Below, in pieces: positions 1 to 6,460 of a stretch of DNA of 27,292 nucleotides. The notes beneath the pieces were generated by a model. The model did not search any database and was not told the DNA's origin. It saw nothing but the letters and a program-made list of their open reading frames with translations. Source of the DNA: Thermoleophilia bacterium (GTDB lineage Bacteria > Actinomycetota > Thermoleophilia > Gaiellales > Gaiellaceae); NCBI GenBank assembly GCA_014534295.1, contig JACVRU010000002.1:1-27292 (forward strand), in the 5' to 3' direction. A program made the translations under genes and the position numbers. Numbering within the stretch: the stretch's first letter is position 1; every line of letters begins with the position of its first letter.

Positions 1-526
1 CCTGGACCGCGACGACCTCCTCGCGGTCCTTCGGGTAGATCAGGCGGTCGAACTGCGCCTCGGCGTACGCGATCCGCCCGTCGTCCGAGAACGTGCCCTC
101 GTCGAAGGGGTCGCCGACGCTCGTGATGCCGGCCTCGCCGTCCGGATCCGTCCCGGTCGGCGCGAACTCCGAGCCCTTCAGCTCGGCAATGACCCCTTCG
201 ATCGCGGCCCTGCGCTCGGGTGTGTCGAGGCGCTCGCCCTCAGGCGCCGCGAAGACCAGGTTCAGCACGCCGCCTTGCTCCTCGGCGAACTCAGCCTCGA
301 TCAGGTCAGTCGCACGCTGCGTATCCGACCCCGGGATCTCGAACTCGTCCTTGAGGCTCCCGCCGAACGCGGCCACGCTGAAGACCAGCAGCGCGATGAT
401 CCCGATCCAGGCGCCCACCACCCGCCACGGATGGTTCGCGCAGGCGCGCATCCAGCGCGCGAGCGCTCCGGTGGAGAGGCGTTCGTGGGCGGCTCTCCGC
501 TCTCGCTCGGTCACGTGATCTGACAT
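1..526 (-). CDS. MMPL/RND-family transporter, N-terminal part (runs off left edge)
   Basis: The minus-strand reading frame opens at ATG 526-524 and is still open at base 1, so about 175 N-terminal residues are visible and the rest lies outside the window. The product begins MSDHVTERERRAAHERLSTG, followed by a basic stretch and one strong membrane segment (about residues 32-52, WRVVGAWIGIIALLVFSVAA). Then comes a soluble segment with FEIPGSDTQRATDLIEAEF and GVLNLVFAAPEG, the typical start of MMPL proteins: TM1 followed by a large extracytoplasmic loop. Family members export lipids or small hydrophobic compounds using the proton gradient. An AGAGGGG Shine-Dalgarno (536-542) sits 9 nt before the ATG. 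Palindromes upstream suggest regulation by a dimeric repressor, but no regulator gene is in view. The substrate is unknown; the family call is secure. Confidence 0.85.
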   Translation of the reverse strand, partial: MSDHVTERERRAAHERLSTGALARWMRACANHPWRVVGAWIGIIALLVFSVAAFGGSLKDEFEIPGSDTQRATDLIEAEFAEEQGGVLNLVFAAPEGERLDTPERRAAIEGVIAELKGSEFAPTGTDPDGEAGITSVGDPFDEGTFSDDGRIAYAEAQFDRLIYPKDREEVVAVQ

Positions 527-589
527 CGGTCCCGTCCCCTCTGGGTTCGGTTTTGCATCATCAGACGGCCCGGCGGGTCGAAACTCATC

Positions 590-610
590 GCTCGACGACG
601 AACGTCGAGC
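590..610. promoter_or_regulatory. 8-bp inverted repeat in MMPL leader (operator or hairpin)
   Basis: GCTCGACG at 590-597 and CGTCGAGC at 603-610 are perfect complements around a 5-base spacer. The repeat lies 64 nt upstream of the MMPL start, just downstream of a -10-like box on that strand. It could be a repressor operator or an RNA hairpin in the leader; sequence alone cannot decide. Confidence 0.4.
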
Positions 611-642
611 ACGGAAGCCGACACGCTAGTCGAACGTGATTG

Positions 643-652
643 ACCGGCCGGT
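643..652. promoter_or_regulatory. Palindrome ACCGGCCGGT upstream of MMPL gene
   Basis: A perfect 10-bp palindrome lies about 15 bp upstream of the TAGCGT box (623-628) that could serve as the MMPL -10 element. MMPL genes in actinobacteria are often controlled by TetR-type repressors, which bind palindromes of this kind. In such GC-rich DNA a 10-bp palindrome can arise by chance, so this is a candidate only. Confidence 0.3.
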
Positions 653-881
653 ACGGGTAACCGCACTTTTCACCTGCCGGCAACCGGATCGACACACATC
701 ACTCGACTGCCTCGAGGATCCGGTCGACCTCCTTCGGCCGCGGTCGAGCGCGTCCGCGGCTCGAGGACACCTACTTCCCTGGCTCGGCCGCACCGACGAG
801 CAGGTCCGCACGCTGCCCGACGACTACGGCGCGGCGGCGCTTGGGCCCCTGATCGGGCACAGGTCGCGCGGAAATCGAGAG

Positions 882-965
882 TGCGGATGAGAGGACTTGA
901 ACCTCCACGGGCTTTCGCCCACACGGACCTGAACCGTGCGCGTCTACCAATTCCGCCACATCCGC
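882..965 (-). tRNA. tRNA-Leu (anticodon CAG)
   Basis: Read on the minus strand, the acceptor arms GCGGATG and CATCCGC (plus 883-889 and 959-965) pair over 7 bp with discriminator A at 882. The D-arm GCG...CGC contains GAATTGGTAGA. The anticodon stem CACGG/CCGTG encloses loop TTCAGGT, giving anticodon CAG, which reads CTG leucine codons. A long variable arm (GGGC GAAA GCCC) follows, as expected of a class II tRNA such as Leu. The T-arm GGAGG/CCTCT encloses TTCAAGT. CCA is not encoded. A TACAAT -10 element lies 12 nt upstream (978-983). Confidence 0.97.
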
Positions 966-977
966 GCGGAGACGGCC

Positions 978-983
978 ATTGTA
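978..983 (-). promoter_or_regulatory. -10 element (TACAAT) of tRNA-Leu
   Basis: TACAAT on the minus strand ends 12 bp before the first base of the mature tRNA, the spacing expected for a short 5' leader. No convincing -35 hexamer is seen 16-18 bp further upstream. It lies in the 42 bp separating the tRNA from the divergent protease gene. Confidence 0.55.
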
Positions 984-993
984 GCCTCGCGTC

Positions 994-999
994 TACCAT
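994..999 (+). promoter_or_regulatory. -10-like TACCAT just before the S8 protease start
   Basis: TACCAT fits TANNNT and is followed by 8 bases and then the TTG at 1008. The spacing matches other leaderless-looking starts in this window (3621, 4021, 4057, 20502) and supports TTG 1008 as the protease start. Shine-Dalgarno pairing is absent. Confidence 0.45.
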
Positions 1000-1007
1000 G
1001 TCCCCCG

Positions 1008-3386
1008 TTGCGCCGGGGTCTGATCCTCCTCGTCCTGCTTGCCGTCCTCGCGCCGGCGGCCGCCGCGCGGGCCGCCACGGTCGACGTCGTCGTGACGCTG
1101 GAGCAGCCGTCCCTCGCGCGCGCCGTCTCGCAGAGCCGCGCCCTGAGCACGACCGCGAGGCGGCAGCGCCTCAGCCTCCGCTCGCCGACGAGCGTCGCCC
1201 ACCTCGAGGCGCTGGCGAACGCCCAGGACGCGGTCGCGCGGCGGATCGAGCGCGCCGTACCCGGCGCGACCGTCCGCTGGCGCTACCGGATCGTCCTCAA
1301 CGGGCTCGCCGTGGCGGTGCCGGAGGAGCGGCTGGGAGCGCTCGCGCGCGTCCGCGGCGTCGTGGGCGTGCTGCGGAGCACGCGCTACTCGGCCGCCACG
1401 GGCGGTGCGGGCTCCGCGGCGGTCCCGGCGGCCGCGTCGGCCGTGCTCGCGGGCGACGGCGACGGGATCAAGATCGCGATCCTCGACGACGGCCTCGACC
1501 AGCGGCACCCGTTCTTCGACCCGGCGGGCTACGCGTACCCGGCCGGCTTCCCCAAGGGCAACACGGCCTTCACGACGCGGAAGGTGATCGCCGCGCGGGC
1601 CTTCCCCCCGCGAACGCCCCGCTGGCGCAACGCGTCGCTGCCCTTCGACCCGCAGCTCTCCGGCCACGGCACGCACGTCGCCGGCATCGCCGCCGGCAAC
1701 GCCAACACGCCGGCCGTGGGACGCGGGACGACCGTCTCCGGCGTGGCCCCGCGCGCGTATCTCGGCAACTACAAGGTGCTGACCACCCCGACCGCCGCCG
1801 GGCTCGGCCTGAACGGCAACTCGCCCGAGATCGCCGCGGGCATCGAGGCGGCCGTTGCGGACGGGATGGACGTGATCAACCTCTCGCTCGGGGAGCCCGA
1901 GGTCGAGCCGACGCGCGACCTCGTCACGCGGGCCGTCGACGGCGCCGTGGACGCGGGCGTCGTGGTTGCGATCGCAGCCGGCAACGACGGCGACGTGCAC
2001 GGCTCCGGCTCGGTCGGCTCCCCCGCGAGCGCCGCCAAGGCGATCACGGTCGCCGCGCTTGCGACGCGCACGCTGGTGGCGAGCTTCTCCTCGACCGGCC
2101 CCACCCCGCTCTCGCTGCGGATGAAGCCGGAGCTCGCTGCGCCGGGCGTGGACGTCCTCTCCTCGGTGCCGTCGCGGCAGGGGCTGTGGGCGCGCTTCAG
2201 CGGCACGAGCATGGCCGCGCCGCACGTCGCCGGCTATGCGGCGCTCCTGCTCGAGCGGCACCCGACGTGGACGCCGCAGCAGGTCAAGTCCGCCCTCGTC
2301 CAGAGCGCCGTGCCGATCGCCGCCCCGGCGGTCCGTGCCGGCTCGGGAGTCGGCGATCCCGCGCGGGCGGCGGAGCCGCTGCTCTTCGCCGACCCCGCGA
2401 GCATCTCGTTCGGGCTGATCGCGCGCGACGCGATCGCGGGGCAGCGGGCCACGCTCGCGGACGCGGGCGGCGGGGCCGGCGTCTGGAGCGTGACCGTCGA
2501 CGATCCGAGCGTCGTGGCACCGCCCACGGTGACGGTCCCCGGCACGCTCGAGCTCGCCGCCACTGGCGGCGAGCCGGGCACGCGCATGGGCCACGTGAGC
2601 CTGACCCGGGACGGGCAGGTCCGCCGCATCCCCTACTGGTTCCGGGTCAGCGCGCCGCAGCTGGGTCGCCACCGGACGACGCCGCTGCCGCGGCCGGGCG
2701 TCTACGCAGGGAACACCGCGGGGAAGCCGTCGCTCGTCGAGCGCTACCGCTATCCCGAGCAGGGCTCGTCCTTCCCGGGACCCGAGCAGGTCTTCCGCGT
2801 CAGGCTCGCCCGTCCGGTCGCCAACTTCGGCGTCGTCGTGCTCACGCGGGGCCGCGGCGTCCGCGTCGAGCCGCGGATCACCGAGGCCGGAAATGAGGAT
2901 CGACTGCTGGGCTATGCCTCGCTCCCCTTCAACCTGAACCCGTACCAGGCCTCCTTCGGGGCGTTCAAGCCGGCCGCCGGCGCGTTGCTGCCGCGCGCGG
3001 GGAGCTACGACGTCGTCTTCGACACGGTGCGCCGGTCGGACGCCGGCCGGTTCACGTTCCGCTTCTGGGTGGACGACACGAAGCCGCCGGCGCTGAGGCC
3101 GGTGGCGCGCGCCGTCAGGCGCGGCGCGCCGCTGCGGATCCGCGCCGCCGACTCGGGCGGCTCCGGGATCGACCCGGCCTCGCTGGACGCGACCATCGGC
3201 GGTCGCGCGCGGACGGCGAGGCTCCGCGGCGGAGTCGTGTCGGTGGATACGAGCGGCCTCCGCGTCGGGACGCACCGGCTCGTCCTCCGCGTCTCGGACT
3301 ACCAGGAGACGCGGAACAACGAGAACGTGTCCAGGATCCTGCCGAACACGCGGACGCTGAGCTTCAGCTTCCGCGTGACCCGGTAG
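1008..3386 (+). CDS. Secreted subtilisin-like serine protease (peptidase S8)
   Basis: This is an exported endoprotease of 792 residues from the chosen TTG 1008. That start gives a textbook signal peptide (MRRGLILLVLLAVLAPAAAA, then RA). The longer frame from GTG 936 would lie over the tRNA-Leu gene and is not credible. An I9-like propeptide follows (WRYRIVLNGLAVAVPEERL). The catalytic triad is complete: Asp160 in IAILDDGLD, His220 in GHGTHVAGIAAG and Ser401 in GTSMAAPHVAGYAALL. The His-Ser spacing is close to plain subtilisin, so no PA domain is inserted. Residues from about 465 to the end form beta-rich modules, the last with an Ig/FnIII-like look (DDTKPPALRPVARAVRRG, then a DSGGSGIDP segment). 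It probably degrades external protein; nothing in the neighbourhood suggests a dedicated target. The gene ends 1 bp from the convergent small membrane gene. Confidence 0.9.
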   Translation: MRRGLILLVLLAVLAPAAAARAATVDVVVTLEQPSLARAVSQSRALSTTARRQRLSLRSPTSVAHLEALANAQDAVARRIERAVPGATVRWRYRIVLNGLAVAVPEERLGALARVRGVVGVLRSTRYSAATGGAGSAAVPAAASAVLAGDGDGIKIAILDDGLDQRHPFFDPAGYAYPAGFPKGNTAFTTRKVIAARAFPPRTPRWRNASLPFDPQLSGHGTHVAGIAAGNANTPAVGRGTTVSGVAPRAYLGNYKVLTTPTAAGLGLNGNSPEIAAGIEAAVADGMDVINLSLGEPEVEPTRDLVTRAVDGAVDAGVVVAIAAGNDGDVHGSGSVGSPASAAKAITVAALATRTLVASFSSTGPTPLSLRMKPELAAPGVDVLSSVPSRQGLWARFSGTSMAAPHVAGYAALLLERHPTWTPQQVKSALVQSAVPIAAPAVRAGSGVGDPARAAEPLLFADPASISFGLIARDAIAGQRATLADAGGGAGVWSVTVDDPSVVAPPTVTVPGTLELAATGGEPGTRMGHVSLTRDGQVRRIPYWFRVSAPQLGRHRTTPLPRPGVYAGNTAGKPSLVERYRYPEQGSSFPGPEQVFRVRLARPVANFGVVVLTRGRGVRVEPRITEAGNEDRLLGYASLPFNLNPYQASFGAFKPAAGALLPRAGSYDVVFDTVRRSDAGRFTFRFWVDDTKPPALRPVARAVRRGAPLRIRAADSGGSGIDPASLDATIGGRARTARLRGGVVSVDTSGLRVGTHRLVLRVSDYQETRNNENVSRILPNTRTLSFSFRVTR

Positions 3387-3387
3387 C

Positions 3388-3621
3388 TCAGCGGCGGCGC
3401 TCGTCCTCGTCGATCGTCGGGAGCAGCGATAGGTCACGCTCGACGCTGGCCGCGAAGTCGTCCTCCTCGGACGAGGTGACGACGCGCAGCTTCGACTTGC
3501 GGCGGCCGCGCTCGCGGCGGCGGCGAGCAGGCCCGCCGAACCGCTCCTCGAGCCTCGACCACTCCGCGCCGACGAGCACGGCGACCGCGAGGGCGAGCAG
3601 GGCGATCCACAGCCAGCTCAC
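3388..3621 (-). CDS. Small single-pass membrane protein, unknown function
   Basis: The 77-residue product starts at GTG 3621. One N-terminal membrane segment (SWLWIALLALAVAVLVGAEW) is followed by a strongly basic stretch (about residues 33-45, PARRRRERGRRKSK) and an acidic cytoplasmic tail (TSSEEDDFAASVERDLSLLP, ending TIDEDERRR). I do not recognise a family. The basic residues after the segment predict a cytoplasmic C-terminus. It lies 10 bp downstream of the PGPGW-type membrane gene on the same strand, but TAGAAT at 3629-3634 ends 7 nt before its GTG, so it may also have its own leaderless transcript. The gene is probably real because of the clean membrane segment and tight packing. Confidence 0.65.
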   Translation of the reverse strand: MSWLWIALLALAVAVLVGAEWSRLEERFGGPARRRRERGRRKSKLRVVTSSEEDDFAASVERDLSLLPTIDEDERRR

Positions 3622-3628
3622 GGGGTTG

Positions 3629-3634
3629 ATTCTA
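3629..3634 (-). promoter_or_regulatory. -10-like TAGAAT before the 77-aa membrane gene
   Basis: TAGAAT on the minus strand is followed by 7 nt and then GTG 3621, with no Shine-Dalgarno. It overlaps the stop codon (TAG, 3634-3632) of the upstream gene. It fits the leaderless pattern repeated in this window. Confidence 0.45.
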
Positions 3635-4021
3635 GAACGGGACGCCCGGGAGGTCCCAGAGGAAGACGGCTGCGACGAGCGCGCCTGCGGTCGCCGCCAG
3701 GAGCGCGCCTAGTGCGAGCCGCTGCCTCGCGGTGGCCCGCGCGGCGCGCTCGGCCGTTCGCTCCAGCTGCTGCAGCGCGCGCTCGAGCAGCCGCTCGGCC
3801 CAGGCGAACTCGAGCGCGAGCATGCCCAGGCCGATCGCGACCAGCAGCAGGCCCGGCCCGGGGACGAACGGGAGGCTGAGGACGACGCCGCCGAGCAGGA
3901 CGCAGAACCCGGCGATCCCGAACGCGATCCGGTACGCGCGGCCGCGCTGCCGATGCTGCTCCTTGCGCTCGCGAACACGCTCGATCATGCGCCCGCGGCC
4001 CGTTGCCGCCCTCTCCGCCAT
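3632..4021 (-). CDS. PGPGW-motif (TIGR02611-like) membrane protein
   Basis: The 129-residue inner-membrane protein has a basic N-terminus (MIERVRERKEQHRQRGRAYR), a first membrane segment (about 31-50) and the hallmark loop LPFVPGPGLLLVAIGLGMLA (PGPG at 54-57). A hydrophobic segment with EFAWAERLL follows, then an amphipathic alpha-helical linker (about 76-100) and a last membrane segment (about 101-121). The PGPGW family is widespread in actinobacteria and has no established biochemical role. ATG 4021 is chosen because a TACCCT box lies 6 nt upstream; an internal ATG at residue 12 is an alternative. It is divergent from the XdhC gene across 35 bp. Confidence 0.8.
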   Translation of the reverse strand: MAERAATGRGRMIERVRERKEQHRQRGRAYRIAFGIAGFCVLLGGVVLSLPFVPGPGLLLVAIGLGMLALEFAWAERLLERALQQLERTAERAARATARQRLALGALLAATAGALVAAVFLWDLPGVPF

Positions 4022-4056
4022 GGGCCAAGGGTAGCGCGCGGGCTAGCATCAATCCC
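4022..4056. promoter_or_regulatory. Compact divergent promoter region between PGPGW gene and xdhC-like gene
   Basis: Only 35 bp separate two divergent start codons. On the minus strand TACCCT (4028-4033) lies 6 nt before ATG 4021. On the plus strand TAGCAT (4044-4049) lies 7 nt before GTG 4057. Neither gene has a Shine-Dalgarno. Both -10-like boxes are placed so that transcription would begin at or next to the start codon. Confidence 0.55.
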
Positions 4057-5112
4057 GTGCGCGGGATCTCGGCGGACATCGAGCGCTGGCGCGGCCGCGG
4101 CGAGCAGGTGGCGATCGCGACCGTCGTGGCGACGCGCCGCTCTGCGCCCCGGCCGGTCGGCTCGAAGCTCGGGGTGTCCGCAGGCGGCGAGCTGGCGGGG
4201 TCGGTCTCGGGCGGCTGCGTCGAGAACGAGGTCTTCGGGGTGGCGCGCGAGGTGCTCGCGGGCGGGCCGAGCCGGCTCCTCACCTACGGCATCTCGGACG
4301 ACATGGCGCTCGAGGTCGGGCTCCCCTGCGGCGGCGAGATCGACGTCTTCGTGGACGCGCCGGACGAGGCCGTGCTGCGGCGGCTGCTCGAGGCCTCGGA
4401 GCGGGGCGAGCGGGCGGTCCACTTCACCGTGGTCGACGGGGACGAGGCGGGCGCCGAGCTGCTCGTACTCGAGAGCGGGGAGACAGTCGGCGGCGGCCCC
4501 GCGGAGCTGACCGGCCATGCCGAGGCGATCGTTCGCGGCAAGCGCTCGCAGCTCCTCGAGCTGGAGGGCCGCACCGTGTTCGCCGACGTTGTCGGCCCAC
4601 CGCCGCGCGTGCTCGTCTTCGGCGCCGTCGACACCGCCGAGGCTCTTTGCAAGGCTTGCAGGCTGATCGGGTGGGAGTCGATCGTCGCCGACGCGCGGGC
4701 GAAGTTCGCGACCGGGGAGCGGATCCCGAGCGCGGGCGAGCTCGTCGTCGGCTGGCCGGAGGACGTGCTCGAGCGCGTCCGGCCGGACCACGACACGGCC
4801 GTCGTCGTCCTGACCCACGAGGAGAAGTTCGACATCCCGACGCTCGTCGGCGCGCTGGCGACCGAGGCGTTCTACGTCGGCGCGCTCGGCTCGCGCCGCG
4901 CCCAGGAGCGTCGCCGCGAGCGCCTGCTCGGGGCAGGCGTCGACGAGGTCGAACTGGAGCGGATATGGGGGCCGAGCGGGCTCGACCTCGGAGCGCAGAG
5001 TCCCGAGGAGACCGCGCTCTCCATCCTCGGCGAGATCCTCGCCGTCCGCGCGGGCCGCGGTGGCGGACACCTGAAGGAGGCCGGTGGACGCATCCACGCA
5101 GACGTCGCCTAG
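4057..5112 (+). CDS. XdhC/CoxI-family molybdoenzyme maturation protein
   Basis: The 351-residue cytosolic protein belongs to the XdhC family, whose members bind molybdenum cofactor, help install its terminal sulfur ligand and deliver it to xanthine-dehydrogenase-type enzymes. The N-terminal XdhC domain carries VATRRSAPRPVGSKLGVSAG and the conserved SGSVSGGCVENEV-like motif (here GSVSGGCVENEVF, Cys54). The C-terminal Rossmann-like domain begins near PPRVLVFGAVDTAEAL and includes FYVGALGSRRAQERRRERL. GTG 4057 is chosen over the longer frame from 4003 because of the TAGCAT box at 4044-4049 and the divergent gene at 4021. The likely client is the CoxLMS enzyme at 23596-27292, the only molybdenum hydroxylase in view, though the genes are 18 kb apart on opposite strands. 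Its last bases overlap the M29 gene. Confidence 0.88.
   Translation: MRGISADIERWRGRGEQVAIATVVATRRSAPRPVGSKLGVSAGGELAGSVSGGCVENEVFGVAREVLAGGPSRLLTYGISDDMALEVGLPCGGEIDVFVDAPDEAVLRRLLEASERGERAVHFTVVDGDEAGAELLVLESGETVGGGPAELTGHAEAIVRGKRSQLLELEGRTVFADVVGPPPRVLVFGAVDTAEALCKACRLIGWESIVADARAKFATGERIPSAGELVVGWPEDVLERVRPDHDTAVVVLTHEEKFDIPTLVGALATEAFYVGALGSRRAQERRRERLLGAGVDEVELERIWGPSGLDLGAQSPEETALSILGEILAVRAGRGGGHLKEAGGRIHADVA
5074..5080 (+). promoter_or_regulatory. Shine-Dalgarno AAGGAGG for the M29 aminopeptidase
   Basis: A strong AAGGAGG lies inside the end of the XdhC gene, with 3 bases before GTG 5084. The spacing is short, but no other in-frame start is nearby, so it supports 5084 and coupling to xdhC translation. 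Confidence 0.5.
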
Positions 5113-6313
5113 CACCGTCCCCGACCGGGAGACGCTCGAGCGCTACGCCGACCTGATCGTCGGCCTGGGCGCCAACGTCCAGCCGGGCCAGCTCGTCGAG
5201 ATCCGCGCCGAGCTGGACAAGGCCGAGCTCGTCCGCGAGGTGGCGGCGAGCGCGTACCGGCGCGGCGCACGCTACGTCTCCGTCGCCTGGCACGACCCGT
5301 ACCTCCGCCGCGCACGGATCCTCCACTCCGAGCACCCGCTCGACTACGTCGCTCCCTGGGACACCTTCCGCGTGCAGCAGCTCGGCGAGCGGCGCGCGGC
5401 CCGGATCTCGATCTCGCCGATGAATCCGCCGGAACTGTTCGCGGACGTCGAACCTGCCCAGGTCGCGCTCGAGCCGTACGACTACATCCCGGCCTACCAG
5501 GAGCTCGTCCGCGACCGCACGACCAACTGGGTCGGCGTCGCATGCCCCAGCGAGGGCTGGGCGGATCGCGTCCACCCCGAGCTCCGGCCGGCCGAGGCGC
5601 TGGCGAAGCTCTGGGAGGAGGTCCTCCACATCTGCCGGCTCGACGAGCCCGATCCCGTCGCGGCCTGGGAGCGGCGCTTCGACGAGCTCACGCGCGTCTG
5701 CGGGGCGATGAACGAGCGCCGGTTCGACGCGCTCCACTTCGAAGGTCCCGGGACCGACCTCACCCTCGGCCTCTTCCCCACCTCGCGCTGGGCCGGCGGC
5801 CCGCACGTGACCGTGGACGGGCTGGAGCACGTGCCGAACATCCCGACCGAGGAGATCTTCACGGCGCCCGATCCCGCGCGGGCCGACGGCTTCGTACGGG
5901 CCACGAAGCCGTTCCTGCTCAAGACGGGCGCGCTCGTCGAGGGCCTCGTCGTCCGGTTCGAGGGCGGGCGGGCCGTGCAGATCGACGCGGACGCCGGAGC
6001 CGACTCGCTGCGGGAGTACGTCGCGACCAATGAGGGCGCCGACCGGCTCGGGGAGGTCGCCCTCGTCGACCGCGAGGGCCGGATCGGGCCCCTCGGCAGC
6101 GTGTTCTTCAACACGCTCTACGACGAGAACGCGGCCAGCCACCTCGCGCTCGGCAGCGCCTACCTGGACACCGTCGGCGACGAGGACCGCGTGCGCGCGA
6201 ACCGCAGCACGGCGCACGCCGACTTCATGATCGGCGGCGAGGACGTGGACGTCACCGGGATCACGCGGGACGGCGACCGCGTCCCCGTCCTGCGCGGCGG
6301 CGCCTGGCAGTAG
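5084..6313 (+). CDS. Aminopeptidase, M29 (AmpS/PepS) family
   Basis: The 409-residue metal-dependent cytosolic aminopeptidase matches the family's usual length. All expected metal-site positions are visible: Glu256 in HVPNIPTEEIFTAP, Glu324 in LGEVALVD, His353 in AASHLALGSAY, and His378/Asp380 in STAHADFMIGGEDVDVTG. The N-terminal half has the typical YADLIVGLGANVQPGQLVEI opening. The family cleaves N-terminal residues from peptides, with two cobalt or zinc ions. The gene overlaps the end of the XdhC gene by 29 bp, suggesting co-transcription without an obvious functional link. It ends facing the minus-strand catabolic block and could supply peptide hydrolysis beside it. Confidence 0.92.
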   Translation: MDASTQTSPSTVPDRETLERYADLIVGLGANVQPGQLVEIRAELDKAELVREVAASAYRRGARYVSVAWHDPYLRRARILHSEHPLDYVAPWDTFRVQQLGERRAARISISPMNPPELFADVEPAQVALEPYDYIPAYQELVRDRTTNWVGVACPSEGWADRVHPELRPAEALAKLWEEVLHICRLDEPDPVAAWERRFDELTRVCGAMNERRFDALHFEGPGTDLTLGLFPTSRWAGGPHVTVDGLEHVPNIPTEEIFTAPDPARADGFVRATKPFLLKTGALVEGLVVRFEGGRAVQIDADAGADSLREYVATNEGADRLGEVALVDREGRIGPLGSVFFNTLYDENAASHLALGSAYLDTVGDEDRVRANRSTAHADFMIGGEDVDVTGITRDGDRVPVLRGGAWQ

Positions 6314-6379
6314 CCGATCGGAGGGGCACTCTCTTCGCGGAGGTGCCGTGAGCCACGCCCCATGTCGGTCGCGGCGGCT

Positions 6380-6403
6380 GCTCGCGGTGACCCTGTCGCG
6401 AGC
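6380..6403. terminator. Candidate hairpin between convergent genes
   Basis: GCTCGCG (6380-6386) and CGCGAGC (6397-6403) form a perfect 7-bp stem with a 10-base loop. It lies in the 147-bp gap between the converging M29 and creatinase-like genes, where a bidirectional terminator is expected. No T-run follows on either strand, so termination would have to be Rho-assisted or non-canonical. Confidence 0.35.
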
Positions 6404-6460
6404 GCAGAACCGCCGGCTTCTAGCTTCCGTATCCGGGACAGGGAAACCAGGTAGCCGCCG

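Larger units (their letters stand above)
527..881. other. 355-bp non-coding gap between MMPL gene and tRNA-Leu
   Basis: I see no convincing gene here. The MMPL-proximal half holds a perfect 8-bp inverted repeat at 590-610, a TAGCGT -10-like box at 623-628 (minus) and the 10-bp palindrome ACCGGCCGGT at 643-652. The tRNA-proximal half (about 660-881) has only short overlapping ORFs with poor coding character. One of them is a 23-codon minus-strand ORF at 699-770, preceded by no clear ribosome site. Confidence 0.6.

Noticed and set aside
699..770. 23-codon minus-strand ORF in the gap left of tRNA-Leu
   Set aside because: It has a coding-like tail (PKEVDRILEAVE) but no ribosome site and an Arg/Ser-rich start; too short to support.
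881..2896. 671-codon plus-strand frame overlapping the protease
   Set aside because: Arg/Gly-rich shadow in another frame that would start inside the tRNA gene.
993..3437. 814-codon minus-strand open frame opposite the S8 protease
   Set aside because: It is a GC-rich shadow: Arg/Ala/Asp-rich, no recognisable domain, and fully opposite a gene with a complete catalytic triad.
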